DNA of 64,000 nucleotides from Thalassomonas haliotis (GTDB lineage Bacteria > Pseudomonadota > Gammaproteobacteria > Enterobacterales > Alteromonadaceae). Positions 40,463 through 49,683 of this stretch are shown here, piece after piece (the stretch's first letter is position 1; the number at the start of each line of letters is the position of its first letter). The DNA is taken from contig NZ_CP059693.1 of NCBI RefSeq assembly GCF_028657945.1, forward strand, positions 3,906,001 through 3,970,000. Reading direction: 5' to 3'. The translations under genes and the position numbers were made by a program. A model generated the notes under the pieces. That model worked only from the letters and a program-made list of their open reading frames with translations. It made no database searches and was not told the DNA's origin.

Positions 40463-41041
40463 TTATAATGGTCTTATGATTTCTAGTGCGCCAGGTACAT
40501 TATCCACTTTTATAACTTTGGATTGATTCGTTTGCTCTGGCTTTTTCCCGCCATTTTCGCTTTCTTCTATAAGGTAACGACTTGCCACTAAGATGCGGTT
40601 GCTGATGCCAGCGGCTTCTGCCGCCTGCATATCTGAAGGTTTATCACCGATAAAAATACTCTGCTCAAGATCGATTTTATGTTTCTCTTGAGCCTGTAAG
40701 ATCATGCCCGGTGCCGGTTTACGGCATTGGCATGTCATTTTAAATTCATTAACGCCTTTTGTCGGATGGTGAGGACAATAAAAGACTTCCTTTATATTGA
40801 TCCCCTGCTCTTTGAACTGCATTAACATCCAGGAGGTTAATATTTCAAAATCTGCAACCCCGTATAATCCGCGAGCGATGCCTGCCTGATTGGTGATCAC
40901 AAATATCTCATAGCCTTTAGCGACTGCCAAGCGACATAACTCAAAGATCCCGTCGACAAATTCAAAATCGTCAATCTTATGCACATAACCATGATCAATA
41001 TTGATGATACCATCACGATCTAAAAAAAGTGCCTTAGCCAT
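40463..41041 (-). CDS. gmhB: D-glycero-beta-D-manno-heptose-1,7-bisphosphate 7-phosphatase
   Basis: 192-residue HAD phosphatase of LPS core heptose synthesis. It has LFLDRDGIIN near the N-terminus with the nucleophile Asp, a zinc loop with CPHHP and CQCRKP, and IFIGDKPSDMQAAEAAG at the C-terminal HAD motif. In E. coli the gene also precedes an rrn operon (rrnH), so the order is conserved. A C-terminal extension of about 20 residues (NGGKKPEQTNQSK) is not in the core family. Confidence 0.9.
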   Translation of the reverse strand: MAKALFLDRDGIINIDHGYVHKIDDFEFVDGIFELCRLAVAKGYEIFVITNQAGIARGLYGVADFEILTSWMLMQFKEQGINIKEVFYCPHHPTKGVNEFKMTCQCRKPAPGMILQAQEKHKIDLEQSIFIGDKPSDMQAAEAAGISNRILVASRYLIEESENGGKKPEQTNQSKVIKVDNVPGALEIIRPL

Positions 41042-41111
41042 ACTTAATCATCTTTATACTTTGAGGGTTAACCGAAAACATCATCCATGATGGATTAAAA
41101 GGCGTATATCT

Positions 41112-41160
41112 GTTTTTATGGCCGCATCAATAACGATATAAAAACTACAGCCATAAAAAC
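41112..41160. repeat. 11-bp inverted repeat downstream of the valine-degradation cluster
   Basis: GTTTTTATGGC (41112-41122) and GCCATAAAAAC (41150-41160) are perfect complements with a 27-nt loop. It may be a terminator for the SDR gene. Nearby sequence has several ATGCAAA-like words. Confidence 0.5.
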
Positions 41161-41211
41161 AAAATGCATTATTTGCATGGAAAAGTTACATGCAAAGGTG
41201 ATATGCAAAAA

Positions 41212-41973
41212 CTACATACAAAGACCGCCGTCAATTTCCACCACACGACCGGTGAAAAATTCATTTTCAAAAATGTATTTGGCGGTATGGGCGATTTCAT
41301 CGGCTTCACCCAAGCGACCTACCGGCTTCATTTTTTCCAGACGTTCACGCATTTCAGGTTTCATGGCATCAGTCATAGCCGTGCGGATAACACCGGGAGC
41401 AATGGCGCCTACCCGGATACCATGACGACCCAATTCACGTGCCCAGGTCACTGTCATGGCAACAACACCGGCTTTGGAAGCCGCGTAATTGGTTTGTCCC
41501 ATATTACCGCCACGGGCAATAGATGACATATTGATGATCACACCTTTACGATCACCTTCTATCATATGTACCGCAGCTTCACGGCCGCACAGGAAAACAC
41601 CGGTTAAGTTGACATCAATCACCGACTGGAATTGTTCCAGCGACATTTTTTTACCAACGACACCGTCTTTGGCTTTAACAAACATGCCGTCTCTTAAAAT
41701 ACCGGCATTGTTAATTAAACCATCTATGCCGCCAAAATCAGTGGCAATCTGGCTGAACGTCTGTTCGACATCACTTTCATTGGTCACATTAGCCAGATAA
41801 TAGCGGGCAGAGGAACCCGCCTCTTCGATTAAAGCAACAGATTGCTGAAGTTGTTCTTCATTTAAGTCAATCAGGGCCAATTTTGCCCCGGCATTGGCTA
41901 AGTTAACAGCCATGGCCCGGCCTAAACCTTGTCCGCCACCTGTGATGACAATAACTTTATCGGTTAAATTCAT
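41212..41973 (-). CDS. SDR family oxidoreductase, last gene of the valine-degradation cluster
   Basis: 253-residue short-chain dehydrogenase. The Rossmann motif TGGGQGLGRA is near the N-terminus, NNAG at about residue 88, and the catalytic YxxxK motif in NYAASKAG, with the preceding INMSSIARGG. It resembles FabG-like 3-ketoacyl/3-hydroxyacyl reductases. Its place after mmsB is the same as in Shewanella. Its exact substrate in branched-chain catabolism is unknown. Confidence 0.85.
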   Translation of the reverse strand: MNLTDKVIVITGGGQGLGRAMAVNLANAGAKLALIDLNEEQLQQSVALIEEAGSSARYYLANVTNESDVEQTFSQIATDFGGIDGLINNAGILRDGMFVKAKDGVVGKKMSLEQFQSVIDVNLTGVFLCGREAAVHMIEGDRKGVIINMSSIARGGNMGQTNYAASKAGVVAMTVTWARELGRHGIRVGAIAPGVIRTAMTDAMKPEMRERLEKMKPVGRLGEADEIAHTAKYIFENEFFTGRVVEIDGGLCM

Positions 41974-41982
41974 GAATTTTCC

Positions 41983-42876
41983 TTAGTCCTCTTGCTTGGA
42001 GAATAAATTAAAGATGCTGGAGAAGTCTTTGCCGCCATTACCGGCTGTTGCATGCATCGCATATAAACTACGGGCTAATGCGCCCATAGGCGTGGATGAC
42101 TGGCTACTTACCGCGGTATCCATGGCAAGCCCGAGATCTTTCGCCATCAAGTCGACCATAAAACCTCCCTGATAATCATTGGAAGATGGTACATTTTCCA
42201 TAATACCCGGACAAGGGTTGTATACATCCAGTGTCCAGTTACTGCCTGAGCTCTGGCTCATAATTTCGGACAATACTTTAGGATCAAGGCCATTGGCGAT
42301 ACCCAGTTGCAGCGCTTCACTTGTCCCGACCATAAGTACAGACAGCAACATATTATTACAGGCTTTTGCTACCTGCCCCGCCCCGTGATCGCCGGCATGA
42401 AAAATATTTTTGCCCATGTTATCTAACACAGGTTTGGCCTTTTCAAAGTGCTCAGGGCTACCGCCGACCATAAAGCTTAAAGTACCCGCCTGAGCGCCGC
42501 CAACACCGCCGGATACCGGCGCATCGATAAAGTTTATACCTTTTTCGGCAAGACCGGCTGCCACTTTACGCGAAGTATTGGCATCTATGGTAGAGGAGTC
42601 GATCACCAGGGCGCCTTGACTGATATGGTTAATCAAGCCCTGCTCTGACAGATATAAGCCTTCAACATGTTTACCGGCGGGCAACATGGAGATGATAAAT
42701 TCCGCGTCCTTTACACATTCAGCAGCTGTGGCAAATGTGCTGGCACCTTGCTCAACCACATGCGCTACTGCCGTTTCTGATAAATCAAATACCGCTACCT
42801 GATGGCCCGCCTTGACTAAATTAATAGCCATAGGTCCGCCCATATTTCCTAATCCAATAAAGGCAACATTCGCCAT
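41983..42876 (-). CDS. mmsB: 3-hydroxyisobutyrate dehydrogenase
   Basis: 297 residues. NAD-dependent oxidation of 3-hydroxyisobutyrate to methylmalonate semialdehyde in valine catabolism. The nucleotide-binding motif FIGLGNMGGPM is at the N-terminus, DAPVSGGVGGAQAGTL contains the substrate loop, and the catalytic Lys is in GQVAKACNN. The ATG at 42876 has AGGGGA upstream; the 10 extra residues of the longer reading are rejected. It ends 9 nt before the SDR gene. Confidence 0.93.
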   Translation of the reverse strand: MANVAFIGLGNMGGPMAINLVKAGHQVAVFDLSETAVAHVVEQGASTFATAAECVKDAEFIISMLPAGKHVEGLYLSEQGLINHISQGALVIDSSTIDANTSRKVAAGLAEKGINFIDAPVSGGVGGAQAGTLSFMVGGSPEHFEKAKPVLDNMGKNIFHAGDHGAGQVAKACNNMLLSVLMVGTSEALQLGIANGLDPKVLSEIMSQSSGSNWTLDVYNPCPGIMENVPSSNDYQGGFMVDLMAKDLGLAMDTAVSSQSSTPMGALARSLYAMHATAGNGGKDFSSIFNLFSKQED

Positions 42877-42946
42877 GTCTTTCCCCTTGTTAATATTCGC
42901 TATCATTTTTTGTTTTTTATGTTCAAAATATCACGATAAAGCGGGC

Positions 42947-44071
42947 CTAGCTGCCCAGCTTGGCCAGCGGGTGTTCATCGGCCTGCCATTTAGACTCAAA
43001 AAACCAGTCAATAATCGCCGGATCGACATCGGCAATTGAGCTGAACTTCCATTTGGGCGAGTAATCTTTATCAATTAACAGGGCTCGCACCCCTTCGGCA
43101 AATTCACCAAACTGGCCGCATTTCACCGATAAATTGAGTTCCATGCGAAAGCAATCCACCAAAGACATGTTCTTGCCCGAGTTTAACTGCCGATATACCA
43201 GGTGACCACTGACGGCGCTGCCGTGCTTAAGGGACTTTTGTGCTTTATTAAACCAGGGATCTTCAACCTCGGCAGAAACAATAGCATTGACTATATCGGC
43301 GATATTATCAAAGTCCATCACTTGATCGATTAGCGCGCTTTGCACCCTGACATGAGAAACCGGCAATTTCGCATTGGAGACTAATTCTAAGTCATGCATC
43401 AAATTGCTTAATTTATCATGATTAAGCGCTACGGTATTACCCCAGTTAACGGTTTTAAGACCGTCAAGCAAGGCTTGCTTTTTCTCCGCCAAAATGAAGA
43501 AGTCAGCCATACCGGTATATTTGGCATCGGCAGCATTGATGGATGCGCCGGTTAATCCCAGAAACAGGCCGCATTTATCCGGCATACGATTTAAAAACCA
43601 GGTACCGCCAACATCCGGGTATAAACCTATGCTGATTTCCGGCATGGCAATGCGCGATGTTTCCGTGACCACTTTATGACTGGCCCCGACCATCATGCCC
43701 AGGCCGCCGCCCATCACAATGCCGGTGCCCCAAACAATAAAGGGCTTATTGAAGGTATGAATTAAATAATCAAGCCGGTATTCCTTGGTGAAATACTCTT
43801 CCACCTCGGGAGAATAATCACCGGTATGACTTTTCATGGCATTATAAAGATTGACTATGTCTCCACCGGCGCAGAAGGCTTTCTCTCCCGCCCCTTGCAG
43901 AAAAACCGCGGCAATTTCATCATCATCATGCCAGCTGTTTAACTGCGGGTATAAGGCTTCTATCATCTCGCCGCTTAAGGCGTTTAACGAACGCTCGGAA
44001 TTTAAGGTAGCAATACCGACTTTTTTGCCGTTATCACACAGTAATTCTTGAAAAAGCACTATGTTATTCAT
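42947..44071 (-). CDS. 3-hydroxyisobutyryl-CoA hydrolase
   Basis: 374 residues, crotonase fold. It releases 3-hydroxyisobutyrate from its CoA ester in valine breakdown. It is longer than enoyl-CoA hydratases, as HIBYL-CoA hydrolases are. Motifs are ERSLNALS, GAGEKAFCAGGDI, GIVMGGGLGMM, MPEISIGLYPDVGGTWFL, and CFRMELNLS in the C-terminal part. It sits between the hydratase and mmsB, as expected for pathway order. Confidence 0.9.
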   Translation of the reverse strand: MNNIVLFQELLCDNGKKVGIATLNSERSLNALSGEMIEALYPQLNSWHDDDEIAAVFLQGAGEKAFCAGGDIVNLYNAMKSHTGDYSPEVEEYFTKEYRLDYLIHTFNKPFIVWGTGIVMGGGLGMMVGASHKVVTETSRIAMPEISIGLYPDVGGTWFLNRMPDKCGLFLGLTGASINAADAKYTGMADFFILAEKKQALLDGLKTVNWGNTVALNHDKLSNLMHDLELVSNAKLPVSHVRVQSALIDQVMDFDNIADIVNAIVSAEVEDPWFNKAQKSLKHGSAVSGHLVYRQLNSGKNMSLVDCFRMELNLSVKCGQFGEFAEGVRALLIDKDYSPKWKFSSIADVDPAIIDWFFESKWQADEHPLAKLGS

Positions 44072-44101
44072 TCAGTGGGTTCCTTACTTAAATCACTGAT
44101 A

Positions 44102-44881
44102 TTATTTATTTGACCAGACGGGTTTGCGTTTTTCCAGAAAAGCGCTCACCCCTTCTTTTTGATCTTGAGTATCAAAAAGGTCAACAAAGGCCTGACGCTC
44201 TTGCACCAGGGCTTGAACAATCGGCATTTCCCGATTGCTTTGGATCAATTTTTTACAGGCGGCTACCGCAACCGGGCTTTGCTTAGCGACTTTTTCTGCC
44301 AGCATCAAGGCTGCGTTTAAGCCTTCGCCGGAGTCAACCACTTCTTCTGCCAAACCGATACGGGCCGCTTTGTCGGCGTCAATTCTTTCACCGGCTAAAA
44401 TTAAACGTTTCGCCCAGCCTTCACCAACCAACAGCGCCAGGTTTTGCGTACCTCCGGCACAAGGCAATAAACCGACGGTTGCTTCCGGTAGGGCCATTTG
44501 CGCATGTTGCTCGGCGATACGGAAATCACAGGCCAGCGCCACTTCCAGTCCGCCGCCCATGGCATAACCGTTGATTGCGGCGATTGAGACACCACGAAAC
44601 GCCGATAAAGTTTCAAAGGCCTCACCAAAAATAGCTGACATATCCGCCGCCACTTGCTTATCGCCATCGGCAAATAATTTCAAATCGGCACCGGCGGAGA
44701 AAAATTTATTGCCGCCTCCGGTTAAGATCAGGGCATAAATCGTTTTGTCCTGATTCAGCTCCAGCACAAGATCACGCAAATCCGTCAGACTCTCGCGAGT
44801 CCAGGTATGCGCGGGCGGGTTATTAAAAGTAACTATGGCGACATGTTCGCGTTTTTCAACAATCAGATGATCGGATATCAT
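44102..44881 (-). CDS. enoyl-CoA hydratase (methacrylyl-CoA hydration)
   Basis: 259 residues, crotonase fold. It has GGGNKFFSAGADLK for the first oxyanion-hole strand, AAINGYAMGGGLEVALACDFR for the second (given in part), ALPEATVGLLPCAGGTQ with the catalytic Glu, and GLAEEVVD. By context it hydrates methacrylyl-CoA to 3-hydroxyisobutyryl-CoA. It is 30 nt upstream of the hydrolase gene. Confidence 0.9.
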   Translation of the reverse strand: MISDHLIVEKREHVAIVTFNNPPAHTWTRESLTDLRDLVLELNQDKTIYALILTGGGNKFFSAGADLKLFADGDKQVAADMSAIFGEAFETLSAFRGVSIAAINGYAMGGGLEVALACDFRIAEQHAQMALPEATVGLLPCAGGTQNLALLVGEGWAKRLILAGERIDADKAARIGLAEEVVDSGEGLNAALMLAEKVAKQSPVAVAACKKLIQSNREMPIVQALVQERQAFVDLFDTQDQKEGVSAFLEKRKPVWSNK

Positions 44882-44923
44882 AATTTTTCTCTTCTTTTGT
44901 TCTCTTACAACTGCACTTATGTA

Positions 44924-46081
44924 CTAAAGCAATAAACCTGCGCCTTCGGCTAATAAACGACGGGCAATGATCACCCGCATAATTTCATTAGTACCTTCTA
45001 AAATCTGGTGCACCCGCACGTCACGGAAGTGGCGTTCCAGCGGATATTCCTTGATATAACCGTAACCGCCGTGAATTTGCAGCGCAGCGTCACAAACCTG
45101 GAAACCTATATCGGTGGCAAAACGTTTCGCCATGGCACAATAGGCAGTTTTTTCCGGATCATTATTATCCAGCTTAAAGGCCGCCAAACGCACCAGTTGA
45201 CGCGCCGCGACCAGTTCTGTGGCCATATCCGCCAGCTTAAATTGTAAGCCCTGGAAACCGGCAATAGGTTTACCGAACTGTTCCCGCTCCTGCATATAAG
45301 TCATGGCGCTGTTTAATGCCTGCTGGGCAGTACCGATAGAACAGGTGGCAATATTAATGCGCCCGCCGTCTAAACCTTTCATGGCAATGGTAAAACCTTC
45401 GCCTTCTTCACCCAGTAAATTCTCCACCGGCACTTTCACGTTATCAAAAGTGATCTGACGGGTCGGCTGGGCATTCCAGCCTAACTTTTCTTCCGCTTTG
45501 CCATAAATGATGCCGTCCAAGTCTGCCGGGATCGCCAGGGCAGAAATGCCTTTAGGGCCTTCTTTACCGGTACGCACCATCACCACCAGCACATCGGTAT
45601 CACCGGCGCCGGAAATGAAAACCTTGGAGCCGTTAACCACATAATGATCGCCGTCACGTTTGGCGCTGGTGCGCAGTGAAGCGGCATCTGAGCCGGCACC
45701 CGGTTCGGTTAAACAATAAGACGCCAATTTTTCACCGGTCACTAAGGAAGGGCACCAGGTCTCTTTTACCGACTCTTTAGCCCAGGTGGCGATCATCCAG
45801 GTGGCCATATTGTGTATGGTCATCATGGCGGTAGTTGCGGTACAGCCCATGGCAAGTTGTTCAAAAATAATCGATGAGTCTAACCGGCTCAGTGCCAGGC
45901 CGCCGACATCTTCGGGAGAATACAAGCCGCAAAAACCCAGCTCACCGGCTTTGGCAATCACGTCTTTTGGAAATATATGCTCTTGATCCCATTTGGCCGC
46001 ATGCGGCGCAAATTCGGCATCGGCAAATTGTTTTGCGGTTTCAGCAAACATTTGCTGATCTTCAGTTAACTCAAAATTCAC
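44924..46081 (-). CDS. isobutyryl-CoA dehydrogenase-like acyl-CoA dehydrogenase
   Basis: About 385 residues, FAD enzyme. Signatures are AMGCTATTAMMTIHNM, CLTEPGAGSDAASL, the Rossmann-like linking part QREQFGKPI (here REQFGKPIAGFQ), and the catalytic Glu region QILEGTNEIMR. By place in the cluster it oxidises isobutyryl-CoA to methacrylyl-CoA. I chose the GTG at 46081 (MNFELTEDQQ), preceded by GGGGA; a TTG start at 46093 would add four residues. A terminator separates it from the thiolase upstream. Confidence 0.9.
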   Translation of the reverse strand: MNFELTEDQQMFAETAKQFADAEFAPHAAKWDQEHIFPKDVIAKAGELGFCGLYSPEDVGGLALSRLDSSIIFEQLAMGCTATTAMMTIHNMATWMIATWAKESVKETWCPSLVTGEKLASYCLTEPGAGSDAASLRTSAKRDGDHYVVNGSKVFISGAGDTDVLVVMVRTGKEGPKGISALAIPADLDGIIYGKAEEKLGWNAQPTRQITFDNVKVPVENLLGEEGEGFTIAMKGLDGGRINIATCSIGTAQQALNSAMTYMQEREQFGKPIAGFQGLQFKLADMATELVAARQLVRLAAFKLDNNDPEKTAYCAMAKRFATDIGFQVCDAALQIHGGYGYIKEYPLERHFRDVRVHQILEGTNEIMRVIIARRLLAEGAGLLL

Positions 46082-46183
46082 TACTTTCCCCAATGAAAAT
46101 AATTATTTACTATAAACAAACCATGGCTTGGGAGGTTTTGTTATTGTTTGAACACCCAAGGTCACCTTGTCAGAAAAAGAAAA

Positions 46184-46207
46184 AGGCTATTAGTTCCCTA
46201 ATAGCCT
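46184..46207 (-). terminator. terminator between thiolase and acyl-CoA dehydrogenase genes
   Basis: AGGCTATTAG-TTCC-CTAATAGCCT, perfect 10-bp stem. On the reverse strand it is followed by TTTTTCTTTTT. It stands inside what is one operon in relatives. Confidence 0.85.
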
Positions 46208-46223
46208 GTTCAAGATTACAAAA

Positions 46224-47408
46224 TTAAAGCATTTCTAATGCAATAGCCGTAGCTTCACCACCACCGATACATAAGGAGGCAACCCCTTTAGAAAGCCCTT
46301 TGTTTTTCAGGGCATGGATCAGGGTAACGATTAAGCGCGCACCGCTGGCACCGATAGGATGACCTAAGGCACAGGCACCGCCGTGAATATTGACTTTATT
46401 GATATCCAGTTCCAGCTCTTTCACCGCCAGCATAGTGACCATGGCAAAAGCTTCGTTGATTTCATACAGATCAACATCTGCCGTAGTCCAGCTGACTTTG
46501 CTTAACAGCTTTTTCATGGCCCCCACAGGCGCCACGGTAAATTCGGCCGGAGCTTGTGCATGCGTGGCATGGCCGACAACTTTACATAAAGGCGTTAAAC
46601 CGCGTTTTTCCGCTTCAGAGCGCTTCATTAACACTAAGGCCGCCGCACCATCAGAAATTGAGCTGGAGTTGGCTGCAGTAATAGTACCGTCTTTTTTAAA
46701 GGCTGCACGCAATGAAGGGATTTTATCAGGACGGGCATTGCCCGGCTGTTCATCGGTATCCACCAAGACTTCGCCACGACGGGTTTTTACAGTAACCGGG
46801 GCAACTTCATCGTTAAAAGCGCCAGAATCGATAGCTGAGGTTGCACGTTCTAAAGAACGTAACGCGAAAGCATCCATATCTTCACGGGTAAATTCGGCAT
46901 CATCCGCGGTATCCTGGGCAAAACAACCCATAGCAATACCGTCATAGGCATTTTCCAGGCCGTCCAGCATCATGTGATCTAATACCTGGCCATGGCCCAT
47001 GCGCATACCGCCGCGGGCTTTTGGCAGGATATAAGGAGCATTACTCATGCTTTCCATGCCACCGGCAACGGCAACATCGATAGAACCCGAGGCAATGGCA
47101 TCATGAGCAAACATAGCCGCTTTCATACCCGAACCACATACTTTATTGATAGTGGTACATACGGTTGACAGAGCTAAATCAGCGCCTAGTGCAGCCTGAC
47201 GTGCCGGTGCCTGTTTTAAACCTGCAGGCAAAACACACCCCATGATCACTTCATCGATTTGATCATTTTCAATTCCCGCACGGCTCAACGCAGCGCTGAT
47301 AGCACTCGCTCCCAATTGCGGTGCAGTAACATCGGATAAATTGCCCATAAAACCGCCCATAGGGGTTCTTGCAGCAGAGACAATAACGACAGGATCCAGA
47401 GCTGACAT
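46224..47408 (-). CDS. atoB: acetyl-CoA C-acetyltransferase (thiolase)
   Basis: 394 residues. Condenses or cleaves acetoacetyl-CoA. The nucleophile Cys is in INKVCGSGMKA, the His in NIHGGACALGHPIGASGARL (in part) and the second Cys in SLCIGGGEAT. It starts with DPVVIVSAARTPMGGF. An AGGAG ribosome site is 7 nt before the ATG. It heads the valine-degradation cluster and, with AtoDA, can complete acetoacetate breakdown from leucine. A LiuR-type palindrome lies 300 bp upstream. Confidence 0.94.
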   Translation of the reverse strand: MSALDPVVIVSAARTPMGGFMGNLSDVTAPQLGASAISAALSRAGIENDQIDEVIMGCVLPAGLKQAPARQAALGADLALSTVCTTINKVCGSGMKAAMFAHDAIASGSIDVAVAGGMESMSNAPYILPKARGGMRMGHGQVLDHMMLDGLENAYDGIAMGCFAQDTADDAEFTREDMDAFALRSLERATSAIDSGAFNDEVAPVTVKTRRGEVLVDTDEQPGNARPDKIPSLRAAFKKDGTITAANSSSISDGAAALVLMKRSEAEKRGLTPLCKVVGHATHAQAPAEFTVAPVGAMKKLLSKVSWTTADVDLYEINEAFAMVTMLAVKELELDINKVNIHGGACALGHPIGASGARLIVTLIHALKNKGLSKGVASLCIGGGEATAIALEML

Positions 47409-47709
47409 AAAATTTCTCCTAATTATAAAAATAAGACTTAATTACCTATTCGATACATCCCCGTACCGAAACACCACTATATACGCAAACCGGCTAAAAA
47501 TGCAGAATTAAACCGGCATTTTCCAGCCATTTTTCACCGGGTTTTATATTACCCTTTTGTTGTTGCAGTCTAATGAAAATAAACAACTATTTAGAAAAAT
47601 TTAACTTAAAAGCCAGAGACAAAAGTTCAGCTACTTGACCTTAAAAAACGATACCTTGTTTGCCTGCTTGTCTGACTATATTGGTGCTAAAGGGTAACCC
47701 AAATTAACG

Positions 47710-47725
47710 TTTACGCCAACGTAAA
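47710..47725. promoter_or_regulatory. LiuR-type operator, site 1
   Basis: TTTACG-CCAA-CGTAAA, inverted repeat with a mismatched centre. It shares the arms with site 2 and lies on the thiolase side of the control region. Confidence 0.75.
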
Positions 47726-47937
47726 CTTCTTAACCATTGATTAACGCCTACAGATAAGACCAGATGAAATTATCAACAGGCATCTTACCTGAGATTCATT
47801 TTTTGCCGCTACTTTAGAGCATCTGATAGCGATTTACCCTTTTTTGTTGCAATTAAATAAACAAGACTTAACTGCCAGTTGTAAGCTCTGCCTTACAGTT
47901 AACTTTACTTTTCCAACACAAGAGCATCACAAGCAAC

Positions 47938-47953
47938 TTTACGTTAACGTAAA
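47938..47953. promoter_or_regulatory. LiuR-type operator, site 2
   Basis: TTTACGTTAACGTAAA is a perfect 16-bp palindrome, matching the motif reported for the MerR-family regulator LiuR in gammaproteobacteria. It lies just before the liuR start, so liuR and the liu operon are likely autoregulated. Confidence 0.85.
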
Positions 47954-47995
47954 CTTCAGGTAGTGTTAGATGATTATTACTCTGCTGACGACATC

Positions 47996-48400
47996 ATGAA
48001 AAAAACTGAGCAAACGACCTATTCTATTGGCGACTTGGCCAAAGAGTTTGATATTACCACCCGAAGCATACGTTTTTATGAAGATCAGGGACTGATTGCA
48101 CCAAGCAGGAAAGGACAAACCCGGATTTATAATCAAAGGGATCGTGTGCGCTTAAAATTAATTTTACGGGGCAAACGCCTGGGCTTTTCCCTGGCGGAAA
48201 CCGGCCGTTTATTTGAACTTTATGATGCCGATAAAACCAGCGCCACTCAATTACATACTATGATGGAGCTGATTTACCAGAAAAAAGCAGACTTGAATCA
48301 GCAGCTCAAAGATATCAAAGCGGTGCTGATGGAACTGAACAATTTAGAAAAGAGCTGTCAGGATACCCTGGTAGCGATTGAGCAAGATAAACAGAACTAA
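47996..48400 (+). CDS. liuR: MerR-family regulator of branched-chain amino acid degradation
   Basis: 134 residues from the ATG at 47996; a GTG at 47963 would add 11 residues. The N-terminal winged helix is YSIGDLAKEFDITTRSIRFYEDQGL (in part), with the MerR turn RSIRFYEDQGLI and RLKLILRGKRLGFSL. A coiled coil of about 50 residues follows, and there is no Cys-based metal site, in line with LiuR. In relatives LiuR represses ivd and valine/leucine genes and is relieved by a branched-chain intermediate. It heads the liu operon. Confidence 0.9.
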   Translation: MKKTEQTTYSIGDLAKEFDITTRSIRFYEDQGLIAPSRKGQTRIYNQRDRVRLKLILRGKRLGFSLAETGRLFELYDADKTSATQLHTMMELIYQKKADLNQQLKDIKAVLMELNNLEKSCQDTLVAIEQDKQN

Positions 48401-48449
48401 TTAACGACTATTAATTACGACAAAAGTTAACACTATTTAAGGATCAACC

Positions 48450-49619
48450 ATGATTTCTCAATATTCATCATTAAACTTCAACCTGGGCGAAACCGTAGAT
48501 ATGATCCGCGATCAGGTCAACGCTTTTGCCCGCGATGAAATTGCCCCACGTGCCGAGCAAATTGATGCCGACAACGAATTTCCAAATGACTTATGGCGCA
48601 AATTAGGCGATATGGGCCTGCTGGGTTTGACAGTACCGGAAGAATTCGGCGGCAGCGGCTTAGGTTATATTGAGCATGTCATTGCCATGGAAGAAATCAG
48701 CCGCGCCTCGGCCTCTGTTGGTTTAAGCTACGGCGCCCATTCAAACCTGTGCGTAAATCAGATCAACCGTAACGGTACCCGCGAGCAAAAAGCCAAATAC
48801 TTACCGAAATTATGCTCGGGCGAACATATCGGCGCCCTGGCCATGAGTGAGCCCAATGCCGGCTCTGATGTGGTGAGCATGAAAATCCGCGCCGAGAAAA
48901 AAGGCGACAAGTACGTATTAAACGGCAACAAGATGTGGATCACTAACGGTCCGGACGCCAATACCTATGTCATTTATGCCAAAACCGATGTGAATGCCGG
49001 CTCTAAAGGCATTACCGCTTTTATCGTTGAGCGCGACTATCCGGGCTTTAGCCGTCATCAGAAATTAGACAAGTTGGGTATGCGCGGCTCCAATACCTGC
49101 GAACTGGTATTTGTTGATTGCGAAGTACCTGAAGAAAATGTCCTGGGTGAAGTCAACAAAGGTGTCGCGGTATTAATGAGCGGTCTCGATTATGAGCGCG
49201 TTGTCTTATCCGGCGGACCTTTAGGCATCATGACCGCCTGTATGGACAATGTTGTCCCTTATATCCACGACCGTAAGCAGTTCGGCCAGTCCATCGGTGA
49301 ATTCCAGCTGATCCAGGGCAAAGTTGCCGACATGTACACGCAAATGAACGCTGCCCGCTCTTATGTTTACAATGTTGCCCAGGCCTGTGACCGCGGTGAA
49401 ACCACCCGTAAAGATGCCGCCGGTGTGATCTTATACAGCGCCGAGCTGGCAACGAAAATGGCGCTGGATGCCATCCAGATCTTAGGCGGTAATGGTTATA
49501 TCAATGAATTCCCTACCGGCCGTTTATTGCGTGATGCCAAACTTTATGAGATCGGCGCAGGTACCTCGGAAATTCGCCGTATGCTGATTGGCCGTGAACT
49601 GTTCACTGAATCTAAATAA
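48450..49619 (+). CDS. liuA: isovaleryl-CoA dehydrogenase
   Basis: 389 residues, FAD enzyme that oxidises isovaleryl-CoA to 3-methylcrotonyl-CoA. Signature sequences are [51 protein letters not shown] and [17 protein letters not shown]. The Glu within [13 protein letters not shown] region matches the catalytic base position of isovaleryl-CoA dehydrogenases. It is 49 nt after liuR, in the same operon. Confidence 0.95.
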   Translation: MISQYSSLNFNLGETVDMIRDQVNAFARDEIAPRAEQIDADNEFPNDLWRKLGDMGLLGLTVPEEFGGSGLGYIEHVIAMEEISRASASVGLSYGAHSNLCVNQINRNGTREQKAKYLPKLCSGEHIGALAMSEPNAGSDVVSMKIRAEKKGDKYVLNGNKMWITNGPDANTYVIYAKTDVNAGSKGITAFIVERDYPGFSRHQKLDKLGMRGSNTCELVFVDCEVPEENVLGEVNKGVAVLMSGLDYERVVLSGGPLGIMTACMDNVVPYIHDRKQFGQSIGEFQLIQGKVADMYTQMNAARSYVYNVAQACDRGETTRKDAAGVILYSAELATKMALDAIQILGGNGYINEFPTGRLLRDAKLYEIGAGTSEIRRMLIGRELFTESK

Positions 49620-49683
49620 CATCATCAGGGAATGATGATAAACATAAGCTAAAACAATTAAATAAAGACACAAGGTAAGCACA

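Larger units (their letters stand above)
47409..47995. promoter_or_regulatory. divergent control region of the valine and leucine degradation clusters
   Basis: 587 bp between thiolase (-) and liuR (+). It contains two LiuR-type palindromes (47710-47725 and 47938-47953), listed separately. No further gene is seen. Confidence 0.75.
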
